A DNA stretch of 64,000 bases from 2-02-FULL-55-14 sp964581115 (GTDB taxonomy: Bacteria; Bacteroidota; Ignavibacteria; UBA10030), in NCBI GenBank assembly GCA_964581115.1, contig CAZOMY010000002.1, positions 1-64,000 on the forward strand, given 5' to 3'. This document shows positions 44,103 to 52,493 of the stretch, one piece after another; the first letter of the stretch is position 1, and each line of letters begins with the position of its first letter. The notes under the pieces are model-generated. The model was not told the origin of the DNA. It saw only the letters and a list, made by a program, of their open reading frames with translations, and made no database searches. The translations under genes were made by a program, and so were the position numbers.

Positions 44103-44235
44103 GAGTTGCATAGGAGCATCGGTCTTGCCACGAAGTGGTCACTTCGTGAAAAACCGGCGTCCGCAAGGACTTGGGGGTTCCCTGCCCGCCGCTGTGAGTC
44201 GTCCAGGGGCAGGCGGGGAATCCCTCGCTCTCCGC
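44103..44235 (+). repeat. tRNA-Ser-derived unit 1 with two hairpin inserts
   Basis: This unit resembles a tRNA-Ser from its D arm (GAGTTGCATAGGAGCA) to its 3' end (GCTCTCCGC) but lacks the 5' acceptor strand. The anticodon loop CTTGAAA is split after CTTG by 22 bases (44128-44149), a palindrome with arms CACGAAGTG and CACTTCGTG. The T loop is split after TTC by 37 bases (44181-44217), a hairpin with CCTGCCCGCC and GGGGCAGGCGGG arms. The variable arm is GTCC-GCAA-GGAC, different from the intact tRNA but still paired. Confidence 0.75.
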
Positions 44236-44365
44236 TTGAGTCGGGTCACTGGTCTTGCCGCGAAGCGGTCGCTTTGCGAAAAACCAGCGGGAGCAATCCC
44301 TTGGGGGTTCCCTGCCCGCCGTCTTGAGTTCTCGCGGGGCAGGCGGGGAGTCCCTCACCCTCCGC
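44236..44365 (+). repeat. tRNA-Ser-derived unit 2 with two hairpin inserts
   Basis: From GTCACTGGTCTTG onward this unit matches the intact tRNA-Ser(UGA) base for base, except for two insertions: 22 bases in the anticodon loop (44258-44279, arms CGCGAAGCG and CGCTTTGCG) and 37 bases in the T loop (44311-44347, arms CCTGCCCGCC and GGGGCAGGCGGG). The 3' end ACCCTCCGC is intact. The 5' acceptor strand and most of the D arm are missing. The insert sites are the same as in unit 1. Confidence 0.8.
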
Positions 44366-44500
44366 GAGTTGCATAGGAGCACCGGTCTTGCCACCACGAA
44401 GTGGCCACCTGCTTGCCGGCAGGCGTTGTGGCGAAGCGGTCGCTTCGTGAAAAACCGGCAACCGCAAGTATGCTGGGGAGGCCGTCCCGACTAGCCCAGG
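44366..44500 (+). repeat. tRNA-Ser-derived unit 3 with nested hairpin insert
   Basis: The unit starts with the same GAGTTGCATAGGAGCA as unit 1, then CCGGTCTTG. The anticodon-loop insert is 60 bases (44391-44450) and looks like the 22-base palindrome itself interrupted by another palindrome, which is in turn interrupted by CTTGCCGGCAGG. The anticodon stem CCGGT/ACCGG is kept. Past the decayed variable arm (CAACCGCAAGT) the similarity fades near 44500; no T arm or acceptor is recognisable. Confidence 0.6.
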
Positions 44501-44651
44501 TCGGCAGGTGATCTCGTCTTGCCGCCTCAAGCGAAGATCGCGTCAAGCGGCGTGGCTTCGTCGAGCAGGTTCTTGGACGGTTGAAACGACGTCGTAGAGG
44601 GGGTGATATGCTGCTTGGGCGTGAATTCTTTCCTTCCTCGTTGATCTTCCA
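44501..44651. other. Gap before the EamA gene, nothing clear
   Basis: After the tRNA-derived array, 150 bases lead to the exporter gene. They contain several short inverted words (for example CGTCCCGAC and GTCGG) but no gene, no tRNA and no convincing promoter. TTG at 44581 and TATGCTG at 44607 are 23 bases apart, too far for the pattern seen elsewhere. Confidence 0.4.
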
Positions 44652-45542
44652 ATGAGTCATATCGGTGAGTTGAGCGCGTTGGTGACGGCCGTCTGTTGGA
44701 CCGGAAGTGCTCTCTCCTTTGCTGCAGCGACGGTGCGAGCCGGTTCGGTGTACGTCAACGTTACGCGCATGGTCGCCGCATGGATCCTGCTGGCCGTCAC
44801 GATCGCCCTCCTGACCCTTCCCCTCAACCTGACGCTCGGGCAGGTCCTCTTCCTTGCTTCGAGCGGCATGGTGGGCTTTGCATTTGGAGACACCTTCCTC
44901 TTCCGGTCGTACGAGCACAATAGCGCCCGGATCACGTCTCTCCTCATGTCAACAGCCCCAGCCATCTCGGCCGTGATCGGATACGCGGCACTTGATGAGC
45001 GTCTGAGCGTTCTCGCCTGGCTCGGCATGTTCGTGACCCTTGGCGGCATCGCTCTGGTGATTCAGGAAGGCCGCAACGGTGCCCCCGCTTCACGACAGTT
45101 CACGCGTGCCGGCGTCATCTACGCCCTCCTGGCTTCTGTGGGCCAGGCCGGAGGGCTTGTGTTGGCAAAAAAGGCCTTCATGATCGGTCCCGTGGACGGA
45201 TTTGTCGCAACCTTCGTTCGGCTTGGAGCGGCCATCGCCGTCATTCTGCCATTGAACGTATGGAACGGACGGTACCGTCAGCCGGTGAAGGTGTTCTCGT
45301 CCGACCGAAAGGCGTTTGCGTTAACGATCCTCGGCGCTCTCTTCGGTCCCTTCCTCGGAGTTACGTTCAGCTTGATCGCGATTGCCAACACGTCGGTGGC
45401 GATCGCAGCGACGATCATGGCAACGGTTCCCGTCCTCATGCTCCCAACCGTTCGGGTGGTCCACAAAGAGGCTCTGACCTGGCACAGCGTCGTGGGTGCC
45501 CTTGCGGCCGTGGCGGGTGTGGCGTTGCTCTTTGCCGACTGA
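44652..45542 (+). CDS. EamA family transporter (drug/metabolite exporter)
   Basis: The 296-residue product has ten hydrophobic segments in two EamA halves, with LLMSTAPAISAVIGYAALDE closing the first half and ATIMATVPVLMLPTVRVVH in the second. Such carriers export amino acids or other small metabolites from the inner membrane. The substrate cannot be told from sequence. The ATG at 44652 lacks a clear ribosome-binding site. It stands alone between the tRNA array and the hydrogenase region. Confidence 0.85.
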   Translation: MSHIGELSALVTAVCWTGSALSFAAATVRAGSVYVNVTRMVAAWILLAVTIALLTLPLNLTLGQVLFLASSGMVGFAFGDTFLFRSYEHNSARITSLLMSTAPAISAVIGYAALDERLSVLAWLGMFVTLGGIALVIQEGRNGAPASRQFTRAGVIYALLASVGQAGGLVLAKKAFMIGPVDGFVATFVRLGAAIAVILPLNVWNGRYRQPVKVFSSDRKAFALTILGALFGPFLGVTFSLIAIANTSVAIAATIMATVPVLMLPTVRVVHKEALTWHSVVGALAAVAGVALLFAD

Positions 45543-45789
45543 TCCCCTTTCGAACCGCTACAAACGACCCACCTTCGTGAATCAGCGATTTCGCACTATT
45601 GCAACTGCCATTCTCATCTCTTCGAATTCTGTTCCAGAATCCTCGTGGAAGAGAGGATGGAACCGTCGATAGACGGTGATTTTCAAGACCATCGGGCAGG
45701 GCCCTTCGGTATCATTATTGCATCGCATTCCGCGAGGCGAGTTGTGATTTCGATTGATGCGAATGTACAACCTGTTGCGGTTCCCCTTC
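45543..45789. other. Gap with a small hairpin, no gene seen
   Basis: The 247 bases contain a short hairpin at 45662-45677 (arms ACCGTC and GACGGT, GATA loop) followed by GATTTTC, which could end EamA transcription, and a weaker one at about 45640-45660. I see no gene and no clear promoter. Confidence 0.4.
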
Positions 45790-45978
45790 ATGGCAGAGCC
45801 CGAATACGTCTGCTGTGACTGCGACAAGATCTTCCCGTTCTCCGCGGCCATTCTGATCCCTCACGTCGAAGAGATACGTTGCCCGGTGTGCGGCTCGAAC
45901 GCCATCGAACGGCTTCCCGAAGCCGTCGTGCATACGCTCGAGGACCTGCATGCCATCGATGCTGAGCATCACGAATGA
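45790..45978 (+). CDS. Small zinc-ribbon protein, HypA-like
   Basis: The 62-residue product contains two CxxC knuckles about 25 residues apart, YVCCDCDKIF and RCPVCGSNAIERL. The spacing and the CPVCGS ending resemble the zinc ribbon of HypA, the nickel chaperone of NiFe hydrogenases, but the N-terminal nickel domain is missing. The start is uncertain: ATGs at 45763 and 45790 are in frame. Its position 700 bases before the hox operon makes a link plausible, not proven. It overlaps an in-frame opening of the next gene, not that gene's likely start. Confidence 0.55.
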   Translation: MAEPEYVCCDCDKIFPFSAAILIPHVEEIRCPVCGSNAIERLPEAVVHTLEDLHAIDAEHHE

Positions 45979-46073
45979 TAGTTGCTGCGGTCCGGGATCC
46001 GGATCGGTCGATGCGTGAGGCCGTCAGTTACGCCGCACGGAAGGGTAGCCACAGCCTTCAGACAACGATCAAC

Positions 46074-46568
46074 ATGACGAACCCCTTCTCCGTGCTCCTT
46101 CGCTACCTTCAGACCAACGGAGTTCCCTTCGTTGTCGACGGGATCCCGAGCATTCCTGAGAATGTCGCGCCGCGCACGCTGAGCGAGTTAGCCGATCTTC
46201 GCCAGGTCCGGGTGACGCCGCTCCAGCTCGATCATCAGGTCTGGCTGGCGATCTCCGACGAGGAGCGTCAGATCAGGCCGGACCTGGTCCGTCGCGCATT
46301 CGGCGGCCGGATAGTCTCAGGCGTGCACGACGAAGACCTGTCGCTTCTCTTTCCGAGGTGCGCTGCGGCGGCGATCCCGCCGCTCGGTCACCTCTTCGGC
46401 ATTCCGGTCATGTTTGACGAGGCTCTCTTGGAAGCGCCCGCGATCAGCTTCGCGGCTTTTTCTCCCGACGTACGGATCGCGATGCGGACCGGCGACCTCC
46501 GCAGTCTCACCAAGCCGGTGGTCGCCGAGATCACGTCGCCATCGCGCGTCACGACAGCGACGACATGA
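46074..46568 (+). CDS. YbaK/EbsC domain protein (putative tRNA-editing-like)
   Basis: The 164-residue product belongs to the YbaK/ProX family, trans-acting deacylases that clear mischarged tRNA. Recognisable blocks are IPPLGHLFGIPVMFDEALLE and a final RTGDLRSLTKPVVAEI. The lysine that is catalytic in YbaK would fall near VRVTPLQLDHQ, where I see none, so activity is doubtful. The ATG at 46074 begins a family-like N-terminus NPFSVLLRYLQTNGVPF. The frame opens earlier, overlapping the zinc-ribbon end, without matching sequence. Confidence 0.7.
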   Translation: MTNPFSVLLRYLQTNGVPFVVDGIPSIPENVAPRTLSELADLRQVRVTPLQLDHQVWLAISDEERQIRPDLVRRAFGGRIVSGVHDEDLSLLFPRCAAAAIPPLGHLFGIPVMFDEALLEAPAISFAAFSPDVRIAMRTGDLRSLTKPVVAEITSPSRVTTATT

Positions 46569-46679
46569 TCGTTGGACACGCGTCGTCAAGGCCTCGTGGC
46601 CGACCGACGCTTGTCAATCGCAGCATCGTACAGTGCCCGAAGCTCGAACGACGCCGACGGCGCAAACGAAGGCAGGCCC

Positions 46680-47197
46680 ATGGCTTCCACGACAGCATCC
46701 AAGATCGATCATCCCAGCGGCGACAACCGGTTCAAGTTGCTCGACCGGACGATCGCCCGTTATCAGTCGCGCGGCGACGCCCTCATCGAGGTTCTGCACT
46801 CGGCACAAAGCATTTTCGGCTACCTCGAGAATGACCTGATGGTTTACATTGCCCGGGCTCTTCGGCTTCCGCTGAGCCGGGTCTACGGCGTCGCCACATT
46901 CTATCACTTCTTCAACCTGAAACCGAAGGGACGCCACGCTTTCGTTCTGTGCATGGGCACGGCGTGCTATGTAAAAGGGGCTGAGGCGATCCAGAATGCG
47001 GTGGCGCAACGGTGCGGCATTCCGTTCGGCCTGACGACGCCCGACGGGGCCGTGTCGCTGGTGTCGGCGCGTTGCATCGGGTCGTGCGGATTGGCGCCCG
47101 TGGCCGTTCTCGACGATGCCGTCGCCGGAAAACTGAGCGTCGACGATGCCGTTAAGCGCGTCGGGCAGTGGATCGAAGAACCTGCAGAGGTGCCCTC

Positions 47198-47201
<4 letters not shown>
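46680..47201 (+). CDS. hoxE: Bidirectional hydrogenase diaphorase subunit HoxE
   Basis: The 173-residue product is the NuoE-like 2Fe-2S subunit of the HoxEFUYH complex. It has the thioredoxin-like fold with cluster ligands in CMGTACYVKGAE and SARCIGSCGLAP (two cysteine pairs). The helical N-terminal part contains AQSIFGYLENDLMVYIARAL and VYGVATFYHFF. It carries electrons between the NAD(H) site and the hydrogenase. The ATG at 46680 follows GAAGGCCC. The stop overlaps the hoxF start by four bases. Confidence 0.92.
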
Positions 47202-48829
<1,628 letters not shown>

Positions 48830-48859
48830 GTCGGACGACCCAACTTTGAAGAGCCTCTC

Positions 48860-49594
48860 ATGTCTGTCATCACCTTTACCATCAACGGCGAGCCGGTCAG
48901 CGGCCAGCAGACCGAGAGCATTCTCGAGATCGCTCGCCAGCATGACATTCGTATCCCAACCCTCTGCCATCTCGACGGACTCTCCGACGTTGGCGCCTGT
49001 CGGTTGTGCCTGGTCGAGATCGAAGGGACGACGAAGCTCTTCCCCGCCTGTTCGACCTATCCGGCGGAGAACATGGTCGTCCGGACCGAGACTGAAAAGC
49101 TGAAACGCTACCGCAGGACCGTCGTCGAGCTTCTTGCCTCCGAGGGGAATCACCAATGCGCCGTCTGCGTCGTGAACAATCATTGCGAGCTGCAGGACCT
49201 GGCGTATGAAGTCGGCCTCGAGCATGTGCGGGTCCCGTATCTGTTCCCGAAGAAGGATCTGGACGCGACCCACCGCGACTACATCATCGACCGGAACCGG
49301 TGTGTCCTGTGTACGCGATGCGTGCGCGTCTGCCACGAGGTCGAAGGGGCGCACGTCTGGGACATCGCGAATCGCGGCATCAATTGCGAGATCATCGCCG
49401 ATATGAACCAGCCGTGGGGTTCGTCGGAGAGCTGCACCTCGTGCGGGAAGTGCGTCCTGGTGTGCCCCGTTGGAGCATTGATCGAGAAGGGAGCGACCGT
49501 GGCCGAGATGGAGAAGCAACGGACCTTCCTGCCGTACATCATGACCGCCCGCACGAAACACGAATGGATCGCGCGCGCGACCGAGGAGGATTGA
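48860..49594 (+). CDS. hoxU: Diaphorase iron-sulfur subunit HoxU
   Basis: The 244-residue product is NuoG-like and holds the electron wires between the diaphorase and the hydrogenase. An N-terminal 2Fe-2S ferredoxin domain shows GACRLCLVEIEG. A His-Cys cluster region follows around NHQCAVCVVNNHCELQDL. Two 4Fe-4S motifs close it: CVLCTRCVRVCHEVEG and CTSCGKCVLVCPVGAL. It ends shortly after, as HoxU does, lacking the long molybdopterin-like domain of NuoG. The gene is 30 bases after hoxF and one base before hoxY. Confidence 0.95.
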   Translation: MSVITFTINGEPVSGQQTESILEIARQHDIRIPTLCHLDGLSDVGACRLCLVEIEGTTKLFPACSTYPAENMVVRTETEKLKRYRRTVVELLASEGNHQCAVCVVNNHCELQDLAYEVGLEHVRVPYLFPKKDLDATHRDYIIDRNRCVLCTRCVRVCHEVEGAHVWDIANRGINCEIIADMNQPWGSSESCTSCGKCVLVCPVGALIEKGATVAEMEKQRTFLPYIMTARTKHEWIARATEED

Positions 49595-49595
49595 C

Positions 49596-50138
49596 ATGTC
49601 GGAGACACAAAAACCCCGTGTGGCGACCGTGTGGCTCGGCGGATGCTCCGGATGTCACATGTCGTTCCTCGACCTCGACGAACGTCTCATCGAGCTGGCC
49701 GACCGTATGACGCTCGTCTTCTCCCCCGTGGCGGATGTGAAGGAGTTTCCGTCCAACGTGGACGTGACGCTCGTCGAAGGGGCTGTGTCGACGCAAGAGC
49801 ATGCACACATGGCCCGTCTCATCCGAAAGCGTTCGCGATGGATCGTCTCGTTCGGCGACTGTGCGACGACGGGAAACGTCACAGCGCTGAGGAACCGATT
49901 CACCGTGGATGAGCTACTCCAGCGTTCCTACCATCAGCTCGCGCCCGGCGGCCCTGCACGTCCGTCCGAGGTCATCAGCCCCCTGACGCCGACTGCGCGT
50001 CCTCTGCACGAGGTCATTCCGGTCGATGCCTTTCTGCACGGCTGTCCTCCGACCGCCGACCAGATCTGGTTCGCCGTCGACAACCTGCTGCAGGGCAGGA
50101 TCCCCGAACTTCCCAACGTGTATCTGCGCTATGGATAA
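49596..50138 (+). CDS. hoxY: NiFe hydrogenase small subunit HoxY
   Basis: The 180-residue product is the group 3 small subunit with a single proximal 4Fe-4S cluster. Ligands are visible in LGGCSGCHMSFLD (two Cys), SFGDCATTGNV and HGCPPTADQIW. It lacks a signal peptide and extra clusters, matching a cytoplasmic NAD-linked enzyme (group 3d). The C-terminus overlaps hoxH by eight bases, giving translational coupling. Confidence 0.95.
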   Translation: MSETQKPRVATVWLGGCSGCHMSFLDLDERLIELADRMTLVFSPVADVKEFPSNVDVTLVEGAVSTQEHAHMARLIRKRSRWIVSFGDCATTGNVTALRNRFTVDELLQRSYHQLAPGGPARPSEVISPLTPTARPLHEVIPVDAFLHGCPPTADQIWFAVDNLLQGRIPELPNVYLRYG

Positions 50139-51573
50139 GCCGAACGACACCCGGACCATTGTCATCGACCCGGTCACCCGCATCGAAGGGCACGCCAAGA
50201 TCACGATCCGGCTGGACGAAAGCGGGAACGTCGCCGAGGCGCGGTTCCACGTCAACGAGTTCCGCGGATTCGAGAAGTTCTGTGAAGGCCGACTCGTCTG
50301 GGAGATGCCAGGACTGACCTCGCGTATCTGCGGCATCTGCCCTGCCAGCCACCTCATCGCCTCCGCCAAGGCGGGAGATGCCATCCTCGCCATCCAGATC
50401 CCGGAGACGGCGGAGCTATTACGCCGTCTGCTGACGCTGGGACAGTGGATCCAATCTCACGCATTGAGCTTCTTCCATCTGTCGTCGCCCGATTTTCTGC
50501 TGGGCTTCGACGCCGACCCGGCGACGCGGAATCTCTTCGGTCTCCTCGCGAACAACAAGGACTTCGTACGCAAAGGTATCCGTTTGCGCAAATTCGGACA
50601 GGAGATCATTGCCACTCTTGGTGGACGTCGCATCCATACGCCATGGGCCGTGGCCGGAGGCGTGCGTGATCCACTCAGCGATGACGAGCATCGGGCGATC
50701 GCAGTCTGGTTGCCCGAAGCAAAGGCCACCGTGCTCGAAGCGATGTCGACGATCAAGCAGGTGCACGACAAGTTCAAGCGCGAGATCCCCAACTTCGGTA
50801 ATTTCCGCTCTCTCTATGTGGGATTAGTGGGGGAGGAGGGGGAGCTGGAGTACTATGGCGGCTCCATCCGCGTCAAAGACGGGATGGGCAACACGATCGC
50901 CCACCGCATCGACCCCGCGGACTATGCGCAATACTTCGAGGAGAAGGCGGAGACGTGGACCTATCTCAAGGTCCCGTATTACAAGGAGATCGGACATCCG
51001 GAGGGCATGTATCGGGTCGGACCGCTGGCGCGGTTGAACATCTGCGATCGCATCGGCACGCCGCTGGCGGAAGCTGAGCGACGTGTGTTTCGCGACCTCG
51101 CCGGTGAGGCCGACACGGTGAACAACGCTTTCTACTACCACTACGCGCGAACGATCGAGATGCTGTTCGCGGTCGAGGAAGTGGAACGGCTGCTGGCGCA
51201 TCCGAAGATCCGGGGGACTCACATCCGTGCCCGCGCCATGATCAACAGCATGACGGGCGTCGGGGCCTGCGAGGCGCCGCGCGGCACCCTCTTCCATCAC
51301 TACGAGGTGGACGAGAACGGCGTGCTCCGGAAAGTGAACATGCTCATCGCCACCGCCCAGAACAACATGGCGATGAATCGAACGGTGCAGCAGCTCGCGG
51401 CCCGATACCTTGACGGCAAGAAGGTGACCGAAGGCCTGCTGAATCGCATCGAGGCCGGTATCCGGTGCTACGACCCCTGCCTTTCGTGCTCAACCCACGC
51501 CGCGGGACGGATGGCCATGCACGTCAGCCTGATCGGGAACGACGGAGCGCTGATCGACGAGCGCCGACGCTGA
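50131..51573 (+). CDS. hoxH: NiFe hydrogenase large subunit HoxH
   Basis: The 480-residue product carries the NiFe centre. The L1 motif RICGICPASH contains Cys67 and Cys70, and the L2 motif DPCLSCSTHA contains Cys450 and Cys453 and the final His456. About 24 residues follow the L2 His, the tail that the maturation protease removes after nickel insertion. TRIEGHAKI near the start and overall size match HoxH of the bidirectional type. The ATG at 50131 sits inside the end of hoxY; the frame upstream belongs to that overlap. Confidence 0.96.
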   Translation: MDKPNDTRTIVIDPVTRIEGHAKITIRLDESGNVAEARFHVNEFRGFEKFCEGRLVWEMPGLTSRICGICPASHLIASAKAGDAILAIQIPETAELLRRLLTLGQWIQSHALSFFHLSSPDFLLGFDADPATRNLFGLLANNKDFVRKGIRLRKFGQEIIATLGGRRIHTPWAVAGGVRDPLSDDEHRAIAVWLPEAKATVLEAMSTIKQVHDKFKREIPNFGNFRSLYVGLVGEEGELEYYGGSIRVKDGMGNTIAHRIDPADYAQYFEEKAETWTYLKVPYYKEIGHPEGMYRVGPLARLNICDRIGTPLAEAERRVFRDLAGEADTVNNAFYYHYARTIEMLFAVEEVERLLAHPKIRGTHIRARAMINSMTGVGACEAPRGTLFHHYEVDENGVLRKVNMLIATAQNNMAMNRTVQQLAARYLDGKKVTEGLLNRIEAGIRCYDPCLSCSTHAAGRMAMHVSLIGNDGALIDERRR

Positions 51574-52022
51574 TGGATCGCACGCTGATCATTGGCATCG
51601 GAAACGAACTTCGGGGCGACGATGCGGCGGGTGTCGTTGCCGCGCGCCGCCTTGCGGAACGGAATCCGGCAGCGCATCTGAAGATCGTGCACCAGTTGAC
51701 CGCCGAGATGGCATTGGGACTCGGCGACTATTCGACTGTTCTGTTCTTGGACGCCGATGTCGAGGCATCAGAACCGACATGTCGGCCGGTCGAGCCCGCC
51801 TTCGACCGAATGACGGTCGACCCGCACCGCATGACCGCCGCGCAGCTTCTTGTGATCGCGCGTGCTCTCGATGAGCCCCTGCCGCGATATGCCTTCGAGG
51901 TTGGCCTACCCGCCTGCCGTTTTGAGCACGGAGAACCCCTCTCAAGGGTCGCGAGCGAAGGGGTCGATTCCATGCACGCTTGCGTCGCCGGACTCTTCGA
52001 GGATGAAGCCGTCCGCACGTGA
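51573..52022 (+). CDS. hoxW: Hydrogenase maturation protease HoxW
   Basis: The 149-residue product is a HyaD/HycI-type nickel-dependent endopeptidase that clips the HoxH tail. IIGIGNELRGDDAAG carries the first nickel-binding Glu/Asp, and TVLFLDADVEA the second acidic site. The third ligand, usually a His, may lie in PHRMTAAQLL. It starts on the last base of the hoxH stop (TGATG). No hypABCDEF genes are in the window, so the rest of the maturation pathway must lie elsewhere. A hairpin follows at 52119. Confidence 0.88.
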   Translation: MDRTLIIGIGNELRGDDAAGVVAARRLAERNPAAHLKIVHQLTAEMALGLGDYSTVLFLDADVEASEPTCRPVEPAFDRMTVDPHRMTAAQLLVIARALDEPLPRYAFEVGLPACRFEHGEPLSRVASEGVDSMHACVAGLFEDEAVRT

Positions 52023-52086
52023 CCGCAACAGCGTCTCTCCGGCCTACGCCTGCACTCCCCGACCCGTCGATGGACAACGCACTTCG

Positions 52087-52116
52087 TTGCGCAGTCCCCC
52101 ACTTTTGGCTATATTG
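52087..52116 (+). promoter_or_regulatory. FCB-type promoter of tRNA-Ser(GCU)
   Basis: TTG (52087-52089), exactly 20 bases, then TATATTG (52110-52116). The tRNA starts at 52167, leaving about 45 bases of 5' leader that contain the hairpin at 52119-52140. Confidence 0.5.
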
Positions 52117-52118
52117 AA

Positions 52119-52140
52119 AAGACCGTGTAGAAGCGGTCTT
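52119..52140 (+). terminator. Hairpin between hoxW and tRNA-Ser
   Basis: AAGACCG (52119-52125) and CGGTCTT (52134-52140) pair perfectly around an eight-base loop. It follows the hoxW gene by about 100 bases. It could end the hox transcript or fold in the tRNA leader; the T-tract is weak. Confidence 0.4.
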
Positions 52141-52166
52141 GTATACTGCTTCTAACAATTTCAGCC

Positions 52167-52256
52167 GGAGAGGTGGCCGAGTGGCTGAAGGCACAGGTTT
52201 GCTAAACCTGCATAGGGGGTCAACTCCTATCGAGGGTTCGAATCCCTCCCTCTCCG
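52167..52256 (+). tRNA. tRNA-Ser(GCU)
   Basis: The 90-base class II tRNA has acceptor GGAGAGG/CCTCTCC and discriminator G (52256). The D-arm region is GCCGAGTGGCTGAAGGC. The anticodon stem CAGGT/ACCTG has the loop TTGCTAA (anticodon GCT). A long variable arm and TTCGAAT in the T loop complete it. CCA is not encoded. Confidence 0.95.
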
Positions 52257-52493
52257 CAGTACGGCGACGCTGCAACAGGAAACACTCGAGGCACAGTCGA
52301 ACGCCCATGAAGATCATCGCGTAGCGATGATCTCCTGATGTCAGGAGAGGTTGATCACCGCCCCGCGGTGCCGTTCGACGTCTTCCAATTGTGCCTTGTT
52401 GCGGCCCTTGCGTTATCTGACAAAGTCCCGTGTCGGTCATTGGGCGACCCTGAGTCGCCTTTCTCATATTCGCCGAACCCTCCAGCCCCCGGT
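52257..52493. other. Gap with tandem hairpins before gltX
   Basis: Two adjacent perfect hairpins occur 55 bases after the tRNA: AGATCATCGC / GCGATGATCT with a GTA loop (52311-52333), then CCTGA / TCAGG with a TG loop (52334-52345). They could end tRNA transcription. The rest of the gap has no gene that I can support; an open frame from 52338 runs into gltX but lacks family sequence. Confidence 0.5.

Noticed and set aside
44128..44149. Self-splicing intron in the anticodon loop
   Set aside because: Bacterial tRNA introns of group I are hundreds of bases with conserved cores; 22 bases of palindrome cannot splice itself.
44106..44530. Small frames on both strands in the tRNA-derived array
   Set aside because: They read through palindromic tRNA-like DNA, are Arg/Ser/Pro-rich, and lack ribosome-binding sites.
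52338..52493. N-terminal extension of gltX
   Set aside because: The extra 52 codons have no family match, and the conserved synthetase start begins at 52494.
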